Of a DNA stretch of 15,999 nt, positions 1 to 7,846 are shown piece by piece. Position 1 is the first letter of the stretch. Each line of letters starts with the position of its first letter. The notes beneath the pieces were generated by a model. The model did no database searches. It was not told the DNA's origin and saw only the letters and a list, made by a program, of their open reading frames with translations. Both the position numbers and the translations under genes were made by a program. Location: contig JBFEUI010000060.1 of assembly GCA_041547565.1 (NCBI GenBank), forward strand, positions 1-15,999, in the 5' to 3' direction. The stretch is from JBFEUI01 sp041547565. Its GTDB lineage: Bacteria > Pseudomonadota > Gammaproteobacteria > Thiohalomonadales > Thiohalomonadaceae.

Positions 1-3
1 GCC

Positions 4-222
4 TTAATCTCTATTAAGTTGAAGCTGCACAATAGATTCTCTGCGTAACTGTATGAGTTTTCGGTAAGTATTTTGAACAGCTTTGCTGTAGGCGTCCTTG
101 CCGCCTGCCTGTGCCAGACAGCTTTCGAGTTCCTCGATCTCGCGTTGCAGAATCTCTGCTGACTTGCCCGAGAGCAGGAACTTGTTTGTAGTGACTCGTT
201 CCATGGTGTTGTGCTCATCCAT
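4..222 (-). CDS. Small hypothetical protein, start uncertain
   Basis: I do not recognise this protein. The frame is open to a TAA at the window edge. The C-terminal part, from about base 160 downwards, is rich in charged and leucine residues (a segment beginning SAEILQREIEELE) and looks like two amphipathic helices, possibly a short coiled coil. No signal peptide or membrane segment is visible. The frame extends up to a GTG at 336, but that codon lies inside a strong hairpin and has no ribosome site. In-frame ATGs lie at 264, 222 and 204. Only the 204 start has a purine-rich stretch upstream (GGATGAG, 9 bases away), so the true product may be only 66 residues. The region is more AT-rich than the genes to its right. 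It is divergent from the P-type ATPase gene. The coding call itself is moderate and the function is unknown. Confidence 0.45.
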   Translation of the reverse strand: MDEHNTMERVTTNKFLLSGKSAEILQREIEELESCLAQAGGKDAYSKAVQNTYRKLIQLRRESIVQLQLNRD

Positions 223-320
223 ATGACAGGTAAGCCCTACAGTTTGTTTAACAGACAGTGGCATGCCTGTATGTAGTCCAATATAGGTAATGTGCTGTAG
301 TGATCTTCCACGTTCAGCCT

Positions 321-343
321 GGTCGGGGTGTATCACCCCGGCC
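321..343 (+). other. Strong stem-loop upstream of the ATPase gene
   Basis: Bases 321-330 pair with 334-343 around a three-base TAT loop. This gives a 10-bp stem with one G-U pair when read as plus-strand RNA. No T-run follows on either strand, so it does not look like a normal intrinsic terminator. It lies about 110 bases before the ATPase start, so it could sit in that gene's leader or mark the end of a transcript. Its role is not known. Confidence 0.5.
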
Positions 344-443
344 GAAACAAGTCCTGATGCAGCCTCTACAGGTTCCGCTGATTCGATGGCAATTGCCGGC
401 CTGATGTATGAAGATTAGTGACAGGGAGTGTTCAGTTTACAGC

Positions 444-448
444 AGGAG
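444..448 (+). promoter_or_regulatory. Shine-Dalgarno site that sets the ATPase start
   Basis: AGGAG lies 6 bases before the ATG at 455. The upstream in-frame GTG at 428 has a purine run directly abutting it, which is too close to work, so this site favours the shorter protein. Confidence 0.7.
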
Positions 449-454
449 CACGGG

Positions 455-3172
455 ATGAACGGTCAGTCGAGTGGAAGTGAAGCAACAGGCAGGGCGGAGA
501 CGCTCTACCACGCCATGAGCGGCGATGAAGCGCTTGCTGCCATGGACGCATCGCCGCACGGCCTGGCACAGGGTGAGGCGGCTTCACGACTGAAACAGTA
601 CGGCCGCAACACGTTGCCCAAGGCCAGCCCAGTGACCGTGACACGGGTGTTTTTCCACCAGTTTGCCAGCCCGCTGATCTATGTACTGCTCGTGGCTGCA
701 GTGGTCTCCCTGCTCATCAGAGAGTGGTCGGATGCCGCTTTTATTTTTGCCGTGCTGTTAGTCAATGCCGTGATAGGGACTGTGCAGGAGTACTCGGCGC
801 AACAGGCCGCGGCGGCGCTGCAGGGACTGGTCAATGCTTCGGCCCGCATTGTCCGGGACGGAGATACCTGTCAGGTGGATGCCGAGGAGCTGGTTCCCGG
901 CGATATCGTGTTGCTCGAGTCGGGTGACAAGGTACCGGCAGACGTGCGCCTGCTGGTCGACCATGACCTGGCGGTCAATGAATCACTGTTGACCGGCGAG
1001 TCTGGTGCGGTCAACAAAAATGCCATGGTGCGCCTTGCCGGGGAGACGGTGCTGGCCGAGCGGGTCAATATGCTGTTTGCCGGCACGATGCTGTCCCGTG
1101 GCCGCGGTCGCGGTGTCGTGGTGGGTACCGCACAGCAAACGGAACTGGGAAAGATTGCGCAGGCGGTACTCGGAGGCAAACCGGCCAAGGCCCCGCTGCT
1201 GCTGCGCATGGAGCGTTTTACCCATCGGGTCGCGATTATCGTGGGACTGGCTGCAGTGTTGATGGCAGTCGTTTCGCTGATGCAGGGCATGGCGCTTGAG
1301 ACGATTTTTCTTCTTGCCGTTGCCCTGGCGGTCTCGGTGATCCCCGAGGGACTGCCTGTCGCGCTTACGGTAGCACTGGCGATCGGCATGCGCCGCATGG
1401 CCAGACGCAATGTGATCGTGCGGCGCCTGGTGGCTGTCGAGGCGCTCGGTTCCTGCACCTTCATCGCCACGGATAAAACAGGCACCCTGACCGTCAATCA
1501 GCTCACCACAAAAAAGATCCTGTTCCCGGGGCGTGAACCCTGGGAGGTGACGGGGGAGAGTCTGGAACCCGAGGGTGCGGTACTGACCGCGCTGGGCACC
1601 CCGACACCTGAGGATGAGTTGCTGCTGGAACGCTTGTGTCATGCGGCCGTGCTGCCCAATGAAGCCTTTCTCGGTCATCGTGTTCAAGGCTGGGTGCACT
1701 ATGGTGATGCGGTGGATGTGGCCCTGCTGGTGATGGCCCATAAGGCAGGTGTGGTGAAGGCGGAAACCCACAATGCCTTCCCCGAACTGGCGGCGATTCC
1801 GTTTGAATCGGAAAACCAGTTTTCCGCCAGCCTGAACCTGGTCGACAATCACACGCGGGCGTTCGTCAAGGGGGCGCTTGAGCGTATCCTGCCGATGTGT
1901 ACACACATGACCGCAACAACTGCCGGGCAGGCCATCGACAGAGAACAGGTCGAGGAGCAGGCACACGCCCTGGCCAGTGAAGGCTACCGGGTGCTGGCGC
2001 TGGCGGTCGGGGATGTGAAGCTGCAGGCGCAGGAGGTGTTTTCGGAGGAGCACCTTCGCGGGCTGACGCTGGTTGGCCTGGTCGGCATGATCGACCCGCT
2101 GCGCGGCGAGGTGAAGGCGGCGGTGGCCGATTGCCGCCGTGCGGGTATCGAGGTGGCCATGGTGACCGGTGATCACCCGATCACGGCACTGGCGATCGCC
2201 CGGGATCTGGGCCTGGCATCCACCCTGGAACAGGTGGTGACGGGCCCTGCACTGAAGCAGGCGGGCAGTGAAGCGGAACTGGATCGGCTGACCCGTCAGG
2301 CGCGGGTGTTTGCCCGCGTTGAACCACAGCAGAAACTCGACATTGTGCAGTCCTTGCAGCGTCAGGGCCACTTTGTCGCGGTCAGTGGCGACGGAGCCAA
2401 TGATGCCCCGGCACTGCGTGCGGCGCAGGTGGGTGTGGCCATGGGCGTCAGTGGCACCGATGTGACACGTGAGACGGCCGAACTGATCATCACCGACGAT
2501 AATTTTGCCTCCATCGTCGCCGGCGTCGAGGAGGGGCGTATCGCCTACGCCAATGTGCGCAAGGTGATCTTTTTGTTGATCTCTACCGGCGCTGCGGAAC
2601 TGGTCTTGTTTCTGCTGGCCCTGGTCTCGGGGCTGCCGCTGCCGCTGCTGGCGGTGCAACTGTTGTGGCTGAACCTGGTGACCAACGGTATTCAGGATGT
2701 CGCCCTGGCCTTCGAGTCGGCCGAGGGCAATGAATTGAACCGGCCGCCCCGGCCGCCGAAAGAGCCGATCTTCAACCGGCTGATGATCGAACGGGTCGTG
2801 ATCTCGGCGCTGACGATAGGGACAGTCGCCTTTGTGCTTTACCAGTGGCTGCTGAACAGCGGTTACTCGGTGGCGGAGGCGCGCAATGGCACGTTGTTGC
2901 TGATGGTGCTGTTCGAGAACATACATGTGTTCAACAGCCGTTCTGAGCGCCGCTCGGTATTCGGGCATAACCCACTGAGCAACCCGTTGTTGTTATTCGG
3001 TACGGCCGCGGCCCAGCTGGTACATATCGGCGCCATGTATACCCCCTGGATTAGCGATGTACTGGGTATCCAGCCGGTTTCACCGCAGCACTGGTTGCAA
3101 CTGCTGGCGTTGGCATTCACTGTGCTGATGACGATGGAACTGCACAAACTGATAGCAAGATACCGGGCCTGA
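455..3172 (+). CDS. P2-type cation-transporting P-type ATPase
   Basis: This is an ATP-driven cation pump of the inner membrane, related to SERCA/PMR1 and Na,K-ATPase. From the ATG at 455 (905 residues) the core motifs appear in order. They are TGES in the actuator domain (180-183), PEGLP in M4 (297-301), DKTGTLT with the phosphorylated Asp340, KGA in the nucleotide domain (472-474), MVTGD (569-573) and GDGANDAP (645-652), followed by a C-terminal block of membrane helices. The N-terminus is a cation-ATPase N domain and there is no heavy-metal-binding domain. M6 reads NLVTNG, where SERCA has NLVTDG, so the ion is not certain to be calcium. The frame also opens at a GTG at 428, but the AGGAG at 444-448 sits 6 bases before the ATG at 455, so I choose 455. 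The stop overlaps the start of the next gene. The family call is very sure; the substrate is not. Confidence 0.95.
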   Translation: MNGQSSGSEATGRAETLYHAMSGDEALAAMDASPHGLAQGEAASRLKQYGRNTLPKASPVTVTRVFFHQFASPLIYVLLVAAVVSLLIREWSDAAFIFAVLLVNAVIGTVQEYSAQQAAAALQGLVNASARIVRDGDTCQVDAEELVPGDIVLLESGDKVPADVRLLVDHDLAVNESLLTGESGAVNKNAMVRLAGETVLAERVNMLFAGTMLSRGRGRGVVVGTAQQTELGKIAQAVLGGKPAKAPLLLRMERFTHRVAIIVGLAAVLMAVVSLMQGMALETIFLLAVALAVSVIPEGLPVALTVALAIGMRRMARRNVIVRRLVAVEALGSCTFIATDKTGTLTVNQLTTKKILFPGREPWEVTGESLEPEGAVLTALGTPTPEDELLLERLCHAAVLPNEAFLGHRVQGWVHYGDAVDVALLVMAHKAGVVKAETHNAFPELAAIPFESENQFSASLNLVDNHTRAFVKGALERILPMCTHMTATTAGQAIDREQVEEQAHALASEGYRVLALAVGDVKLQAQEVFSEEHLRGLTLVGLVGMIDPLRGEVKAAVADCRRAGIEVAMVTGDHPITALAIARDLGLASTLEQVVTGPALKQAGSEAELDRLTRQARVFARVEPQQKLDIVQSLQRQGHFVAVSGDGANDAPALRAAQVGVAMGVSGTDVTRETAELIITDDNFASIVAGVEEGRIAYANVRKVIFLLISTGAAELVLFLLALVSGLPLPLLAVQLLWLNLVTNGIQDVALAFESAEGNELNRPPRPPKEPIFNRLMIERVVISALTIGTVAFVLYQWLLNSGYSVAEARNGTLLLMVLFENIHVFNSRSERRSVFGHNPLSNPLLLFGTAAAQLVHIGAMYTPWISDVLGIQPVSPQHWLQLLALAFTVLMTMELHKLIARYRA

Positions 3173-4029
3173 TGGCTGAAGATATAACATTGCAGTTAAG
3201 GCATATCCGTCTTGCCGCGCAGCGCTGGCAGGGGACGGGGGAGGAGTGCATATTGATGCTGCACGGCTGGATGGACAATGCCGCCAGCTTCTGCGCACTG
3301 GCACCGCTGCTGCACGCCAGGGAGATCGTCGCCCTGGAACTGCCCGGTCATGGCCATTCACAGCACCGACCGGCGGGCGTGCACTATCATTTCGTCGATT
3401 ATATTGCCGATGTGGTAGCGGCGGTTGAGGTGCTGGGCTGGGAGCGCTTTGTGCTGCTCGGACATTCGCTGGGGGCGGCCGTGGCCGGTTTTACCGCCGG
3501 TGTTCTGCAACAGCGTGTTGCCCGCCTGGTTTTTATCGAGGGGCTGGGTCCGATCAGCGGCAACCCCGAACAGGCACCGCAGAGGCTGGCCAGGTCGATT
3601 CGTCAACTGTCGCTCATCGAGCAACAACAACCGAAACGGCTCGACTCGCTCGAGGCGGCGGCACGGCTGCGCGCCCGCAACAGTGATCTGCAACAGGATG
3701 CGGCTCGGGTGCTGGTCAAACGGGGAACCCGCGCCACGGCGAACGGTTTGTACTGGCGTCATGATCCGCGGTTGGCCCATCTCTCGCCGGTTTATCTGAC
3801 CGAGCAACAGGTTCACGCCTTTTTGGGGGCGATAGAGAACGAGACACTGCTGGTGCAGGCCGAACAGGGGCTGCTGGTAACACGCTCAACCACTCGGGGT
3901 CGCTGCGAACGCATCAAGCGTCTCACCCAGGTGTGCCTGGCGGGTGGCCACCACCTGCACATGGAATCTCCCGCCGCAGTAGCCGCGGCGATCAACCGCT
4001 TTATCGGGGCTGACGATGCTGCTGATTGA
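3172..4029 (+). CDS. Alpha/beta-fold hydrolase (SERHL-like)
   Basis: This is a probable soluble serine hydrolase of 285 residues with no signal peptide. Visible features are the oxyanion-hole HGW at residues 31-33, the ELPGHGHS turn at 56-63, the nucleophile elbow GHSLG with Ser99, and a C-terminal GGHHLHMESP block in which His260 is the likely catalytic histidine. The acid is less clear; Glu231 in the AEQG segment sits where the family usually has its Asp or Glu. The overall pattern resembles the serine-hydrolase-like (SERHL) and haloalkane-dehalogenase-like branch, for which the natural substrate is generally unknown. The ATG shares its A with the TGA of the ATPase, so the two are probably translated by coupling and belong to one operon. 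Whether it serves the ATPase or is simply co-transcribed cannot be told from sequence. Confidence 0.9.
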   Translation: MAEDITLQLRHIRLAAQRWQGTGEECILMLHGWMDNAASFCALAPLLHAREIVALELPGHGHSQHRPAGVHYHFVDYIADVVAAVEVLGWERFVLLGHSLGAAVAGFTAGVLQQRVARLVFIEGLGPISGNPEQAPQRLARSIRQLSLIEQQQPKRLDSLEAAARLRARNSDLQQDAARVLVKRGTRATANGLYWRHDPRLAHLSPVYLTEQQVHAFLGAIENETLLVQAEQGLLVTRSTTRGRCERIKRLTQVCLAGGHHLHMESPAAVAAAINRFIGADDAAD

Positions 4030-4096
4030 ACTGGCGATATTGATATTGGTGCTGGCTGTTGTCGTGCTGGCGCTCGGGACAAAACCCAAAAAGTAG
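4016..4096 (+). CDS. Possible single-TM microprotein (26 aa)
   Basis: An ATG at 4016 opens a 26-codon frame ending in TAG at 4094-4096 and overlapping the last 14 bases of the hydrolase gene. The product is almost entirely hydrophobic (Leu, Ile, Val and Ala for about 20 residues, with one Glu at position 5) and ends in a short basic tail, GTKPKK. This is the layout expected for a small single-pass membrane protein with a cytoplasmic basic end. A GGGG at 4006-4009 lies 6 bases upstream and is a weak ribosome site. It sits at the end of the ATPase-hydrolase unit, and small membrane peptides are known to regulate P-type pumps, but that link is only inference. A chance ORF is quite possible. Confidence 0.35.
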   Translation: MLLIELAILILVLAVVVLALGTKPKK

Positions 4097-4123
4097 TTTG
4101 CCTGCCGGTGCCATTCCTGCTGG

Positions 4124-6235
4124 CTACTCGGCGCCTGTCAAATCGAGGTAGGCACGGTAGCGGTCCTTGATGCGTGATACATAGCCGACCGTCTCCTTGC
4201 CGTGGGCGTAGCCGTGCTTGGCCTTGCGGGCGTATTTTTTCCTGCTCAGCAGCAGCATCGCCTTCTCCACGTTGTCGAACCAGCGGTCGGGGTCCCAGCC
4301 CTTTGACCTGGCCAGGGCTCGTGCGTCACGCACATGCCCGATACCCGCATTGTAGGCGGCGAGGGCAAACCAGGTGCGCTCCCCTACATCAAGTTCGGGT
4401 TCAAAGCGCTGCATCAGCCAGCTGAGATACCTGACGCCGGCATGCAGACCGTTTTTCGCATCATGCAGGTCGCCCTTGAAGCCCAGGGCCCTGGCCGTGC
4501 GCGGCAGAACCTGCATCAGGCCCAGCGCGCCCATCCATGATTTGGCATCGGGATTGAAACGGCTCTCCTGATACATCTGTGCGGTGATCATGCGCCAGTC
4601 AAAACCGTACTGTTCGGCGAAACGCCTGGTCAGCTCATCATAGGGTGACAGCGCCCCTTGTTCGTTGCCGTCGGTGCGTTGGCTGACGTGTTGGCGGATC
4701 TTTTTCGGGTTCTTGAAATATTTCTTGTAGGTGATGTTGTAGAACAGGCCGCGATACTCTTTCTTGATAAAGCTGTTCAGCGCCGCCAGCAGCTTCGGGT
4801 TGTCGGGACGTGTCACCCAGCCATGATAGCGTGGCTCGCCGATAGGGAAGGCGGAGCTGATGTCATCGCGCCAGGTCATCTCAATGTCGGCGATGTGGCT
4901 GTCGGCCACCGTCAGGTCATACTCGCCGCTGGCGACATGATCGATGATGGTTTCGGTCTCCATCTCCTCCGGTGCGGCCTGGACGGTGAAGCTGATGCCG
5001 TCCTGCTGCAACCTGTTCAGTGACTCGGTATAGCTGCTCGATTCGCGGATCACGATGCTGCGTCCCTGCAGGTCGGCCGGCTCGTTAAGACCGGTCTCAT
5101 CGCTTCTGCTGATCAGCAGTTCACTGATTTCATGGTAGGGGCGGGTAAAGCGAATTCCCTGCCGGCTGCGCTCGTCACTAATGGTCATCGCTGCGGCGAT
5201 GACATCGCCGCGTCCCTCCAGCAACCACGGGATCAGGTCCTGGTGTGAAGGTGGCACGACCATCTCGAGCTTGAGCTTGTGCCGCTCGGCGAACTGTTTC
5301 ATCAGTTCGTATTCAAACCCGAGCAGTTCACCGCGCCAGAGGAAATAGCTGGCGGCATTGTTGCGGGTCAATACCCGAAGTACCCCCCGTTTTTGTATCG
5401 CGTCGAGGTCATCCGTGTAATTCTCGACCTGCTTTTCTGTCAGGTGGTGGCGGTTGAGAAAATCATTGAGTGCTGAGAGCAGCTCTGCAGCGTCGGGACG
5501 CACGGCCCAGGCGATGGGACGAACCGCGCCCAGGTCAAAGGCGACTTTCAGATCGTCACGGTTCTGCAGCAGGGCATCGACAAGGTTGCTGTCTGCCACG
5601 GTCAGGTCGTAGCGGCCGCCGGCCACGCCGTGGAGTATCGTCTCGGTGGAGATGTTCTCGGCCACGTGCTCGATGGCAAACTCGGGTTGGAAACGCCTTT
5701 TCTGTAAACGCTTCAGTGTCTCGGCGTAGGAGTCGGAGGCGTGTACCGCAACACGCCTGTCGGCCAGGTCGTGTGCCTCGCTTACGCTGTCGTCGGCACG
5801 GCTGACAAGTTGTTCATGCACGTAGCGGATGGGTGTGCCGAACGCGACCTGCTGTTTCCTGCTGTCGGTTACTGTGAGGTTGTTGGCGATCAGGTCGCCC
5901 TTGCCCGCCAGCAGCAGGGGGATCAGTTCGCTGTATTCCTCCACGAAAATAAATTCGGGCTCCAGTCCCAGCGACCGGGCAAAGCGCTGTGCCAGTGCCT
6001 GCTCCCGTGCCTGGGGGTGGTCCTGGGTCGAAACCGGGGTGTTCTTCTCGGGCTGGCGCGTAGTGATGATGCGCAGACGGCCGTGTTGCTTTATCTGTGC
6101 CAGATCGCCGGTCTCCACATAGGGGGCGTTCTCTGCATGGCCGTTGTTTGGCGTCGATGCACCGCCGTCCTGATCGCTGCAGGCAGCGAGCAACAGGGCG
6201 GTGATCAAGGTGCTGGCAATTTGTATAAGGCGCAT
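4124..6235 (-). CDS. MltF-like lytic transglycosylase lipoprotein, two SBP domains
   Basis: This is an outer-membrane lipoprotein that should cleave peptidoglycan. It starts with a lipoprotein signal peptide whose lipobox is LAAC (Cys19). Ser at +2 favours outer-membrane sorting. Residues about 45-265 and 280-500 are two consecutive SBP_bac_3 (amino-acid-binding-like) domains that are clearly repeats of each other: both contain YDLTVADS (209-216 and 439-446) and DLIxxxxxxGxGDxI-like blocks. Residues about 530-690 are the transglycosylase (SLT) domain, with catalytic Glu557 in YQESRFNP, GLMQ at 572-575 and AAYNAG at 627-632. E. coli MltF has only one SBP domain, so this 703-residue version is longer. 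An AGGT 6 bases before the ATG supports the start. It is convergent with the ATPase-hydrolase unit and divergent from ubiA. The domain calls are sure; the ligands are unknown. Confidence 0.92.
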   Translation of the reverse strand: MRLIQIASTLITALLLAACSDQDGGASTPNNGHAENAPYVETGDLAQIKQHGRLRIITTRQPEKNTPVSTQDHPQAREQALAQRFARSLGLEPEFIFVEEYSELIPLLLAGKGDLIANNLTVTDSRKQQVAFGTPIRYVHEQLVSRADDSVSEAHDLADRRVAVHASDSYAETLKRLQKRRFQPEFAIEHVAENISTETILHGVAGGRYDLTVADSNLVDALLQNRDDLKVAFDLGAVRPIAWAVRPDAAELLSALNDFLNRHHLTEKQVENYTDDLDAIQKRGVLRVLTRNNAASYFLWRGELLGFEYELMKQFAERHKLKLEMVVPPSHQDLIPWLLEGRGDVIAAAMTISDERSRQGIRFTRPYHEISELLISRSDETGLNEPADLQGRSIVIRESSSYTESLNRLQQDGISFTVQAAPEEMETETIIDHVASGEYDLTVADSHIADIEMTWRDDISSAFPIGEPRYHGWVTRPDNPKLLAALNSFIKKEYRGLFYNITYKKYFKNPKKIRQHVSQRTDGNEQGALSPYDELTRRFAEQYGFDWRMITAQMYQESRFNPDAKSWMGALGLMQVLPRTARALGFKGDLHDAKNGLHAGVRYLSWLMQRFEPELDVGERTWFALAAYNAGIGHVRDARALARSKGWDPDRWFDNVEKAMLLLSRKKYARKAKHGYAHGKETVGYVSRIKDRYRAYLDLTGAE

Positions 6236-6318
6236 TGCTTTACCTGGTTGTGACTGAAGTGGCCATTGTAGGATGAGATGACGGCACTGTTAAGGTGTGC
6301 CGGTTAAACCTGCTGCGA

Positions 6319-6347
6319 CTGAAATTTCATCACGATAGGGGTACACT
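6319..6347 (+). promoter_or_regulatory. Candidate sigma70 promoter for ubiA
   Basis: CTGAAA at 6319-6324 and TACACT at 6342-6347 are separated by 17 bases and each matches four of six consensus positions. Transcription would begin about 6354, giving a short leader before the TTG at 6381. It lies in the 145-base region shared with the divergent lytic transglycosylase gene. It was called by eye only. Confidence 0.4.
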
Positions 6348-6380
6348 GTCGCCCGAATTTGCTTCTAGCGGGAGAGTCAA

Positions 6381-7250
6381 TTGCCGACAGAATGGAAACA
6401 GCGCCTGCGTGCCTATATTCAGCTGACGCGTCTGGATCGCCCCATTGGTATCTACCTGGTGCTCTGGCCGATGCTTTGGGCGCTGTGGATAGCCTCGTCC
6501 GGCCAGCCCGACCCCCTGGTGCTCGCTGTCTTTCTCGCTGGTGTCGTGCTGATGCGCTCGGCAGGCTGTGCCATCAACGACTATGCCGACAGGGAGATCG
6601 ATCCGCACGTTAGCCGCACCTGCGAACGTCCCCTGGCCGCAGGTCTCATCCAGCCGCGTGAGGCGCTGCTGGTGTTTGCCGTACTCAGCCTGAGCGCCTT
6701 TTTCCTGGTGCTGTTGATGAACAGCCTGACGATACTGCTGTCCATCCCTGCTGTGCTGCTGGCCGCCAGTTATCCATTCATGAAACGCTACACCTATCTG
6801 CCCCAGGCCTACCTTGGCGTGGCCTTTGGCTGGGCGGTACCCATGGCCTTTGCCGCACAGACCGGTGAAGTATCGTCCAGTTCCTGGCTGTTGTTTATTG
6901 CCACGGTATTCTGGGCGCTGGCCTACGATACCATGTACGCCATTGCCGATCGTGAGGATGACCTGAAGATTGGTGTCAAGTCGACGGCGGTGATGTTCGG
7001 CTGCTATGACCGTCTGGCCATTGGGGTGATGCAACTGGCGGTGTTGTTGATCCTTATCCTGACGGGCCTGAGTTTCCGGCTTGGATTGTATTACTACGGG
7101 GGACTGGTGCTTGCCACGGGCTTCAGTCTTTATCAGCAGTATCTGATTCGCGAGCGCGATCCGCAACTGAGCTTTCGGGCCTTTCTCAACAACCACTACT
7201 TCGGCATGATGGTGTTCATCGGTATCGTGCTCGATTACCTTTTGCGCTAA
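6381..7250 (+). CDS. ubiA: 4-hydroxybenzoate polyprenyltransferase UbiA
   Basis: UbiA attaches the polyprenyl tail to 4-hydroxybenzoate in ubiquinone synthesis and is an inner-membrane protein with about nine helices. The 289-residue product shows the first Asp-rich motif NDYADREID (residues 66-74) and the second, DTMYAIADREDD (183-194), which bind Mg-diphosphate. The N-terminus (TRLDRPIGIYLVLWPMLWAL) matches the UbiA entry helix. The start is TTG: an in-frame TAG lies five codons upstream (6366-6368), GGGAG at 6370-6374 is 6 bases before the TTG, and the first in-frame ATG would be inside helix 1. The length is normal. No ubiC (chorismate lyase) sits next to it here, unlike the E. coli arrangement. 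It is divergent from the transglycosylase gene and ends at a shared terminator. Confidence 0.96.
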   Translation: MPTEWKQRLRAYIQLTRLDRPIGIYLVLWPMLWALWIASSGQPDPLVLAVFLAGVVLMRSAGCAINDYADREIDPHVSRTCERPLAAGLIQPREALLVFAVLSLSAFFLVLLMNSLTILLSIPAVLLAASYPFMKRYTYLPQAYLGVAFGWAVPMAFAAQTGEVSSSSWLLFIATVFWALAYDTMYAIADREDDLKIGVKSTAVMFGCYDRLAIGVMQLAVLLILILTGLSFRLGLYYYGGLVLATGFSLYQQYLIRERDPQLSFRAFLNNHYFGMMVFIGIVLDYLLR

Positions 7251-7348
7251 ACAGAGAAAGAGGTGAGTGGCATGTGACGAGTGGCCGCGAAAAGACCTTT
7301 CCCCTCACCAACTCGTTCCTTGTTTACCCGTTACCAGAGAATAAAAAA

Positions 7349-7375
7349 CGCCCTGATGCGGTCTGCACCAGGGCG
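7349..7375. terminator. Bidirectional intrinsic terminator
   Basis: Bases 7349-7359 pair with 7365-7375 (10 of 11 pairs) around a five-base loop. A run of A at 7343-7348 gives a T-run for transcripts coming from the minus-strand gene at 7400-7846. On the plus strand the hairpin is followed by CTTTGTTTC, a weaker tail for ubiA. Its position between two convergent genes fits termination of both. Confidence 0.8.
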
Positions 7376-7399
7376 CTTTGTTTCCTGCCGCCTGCGATG

Positions 7400-7846
7400 T
7401 TATTTCTTCAGGTGCGGAGTCAGCTTGGACAGCAGGTCGCGCTCATGCACCTGGGTGTAATCCTTGTCGACATGGTTCCACACCATCTTGCTGACCTGGT
7501 TGTTCAGGTGCTTGTTCAACATGCCACGGAAGCGTGGCGAGGAGACGACAACGAGGCGACCGTAACGGTTATCGTTGCGCCCTTCATCCAGTATGTCAGC
7601 CAGTTCCATGGCAAAGCGCTCATGTTCGTAGGTTTTCGGGGAAGTGGCTTCGTTAAAAGCACCGTGTGAGGCACCGCTGTGCTCACCCTGGAAGTGACCG
7701 GAACGGTCGGAACTCAAATCTGCGTCTTTTTTTCGGCTTTCGGGATGGTCAATGGCATCGAGTAACGAGAGTTTCCTGGCGTATTTATCCATTTCAAAAA
7801 GACGTGCTTCACTGCTGTTGGCAACTAAAACCCAGGTTTGTTCCAT
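7400..7846 (-). CDS. Host attachment / baeRF family protein (PF10116)
   Basis: This is a 148-residue soluble protein of the family named Host_attach in Pfam, which belongs to the bacterial relatives of the eRF1/Pelota fold. Visible hallmarks are the first strand TWVLVANSSEARLFE (4-18), the HPESRKKDADLSSDRSG segment (34-50) typical of the family, and the LVVVSSPRFRGML strand-turn (98-110). The family name comes from a rhizobial attachment gene. The molecular role is not established, and links to the ribosome are proposed from the fold rather than shown here. A full AGGAGG (7854-7859) lies 7 bases before the ATG, so the start is firm and translation is probably strong. It stands alone: convergent with ubiA, divergent from hrpB, with its own terminator. 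Confidence 0.88.
   Translation of the reverse strand: MEQTWVLVANSSEARLFEMDKYARKLSLLDAIDHPESRKKDADLSSDRSGHFQGEHSGASHGAFNEATSPKTYEHERFAMELADILDEGRNDNRYGRLVVVSSPRFRGMLNKHLNNQVSKMVWNHVDKDYTQVHERDLLSKLTPHLKK

Noticed and set aside
388..397. Palindrome GGCAATTGCC before the ATPase gene
   Set aside because: It is perfect but only 10 bases long, with no second copy and no promoter element that it clearly overlaps.
983..2968. 661-codon open frame on the minus strand opposite the ATPase
   Set aside because: It lies wholly within a gene with unambiguous ATPase motifs. Its product is rich in Gln, His and Arg with no recognisable domain, as expected for an antisense frame in high-GC DNA.
6330..7196. 288-codon open frame on the minus strand opposite ubiA
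   Set aside because: No family features; the plus strand carries a complete UbiA with both Asp-rich motifs.
7274..7669. Plus-strand frame running through the terminator and the baeRF gene
   Set aside because: It crosses the terminator hairpin, has no ribosome site, and overlaps a minus-strand gene with a perfect Shine-Dalgarno site.
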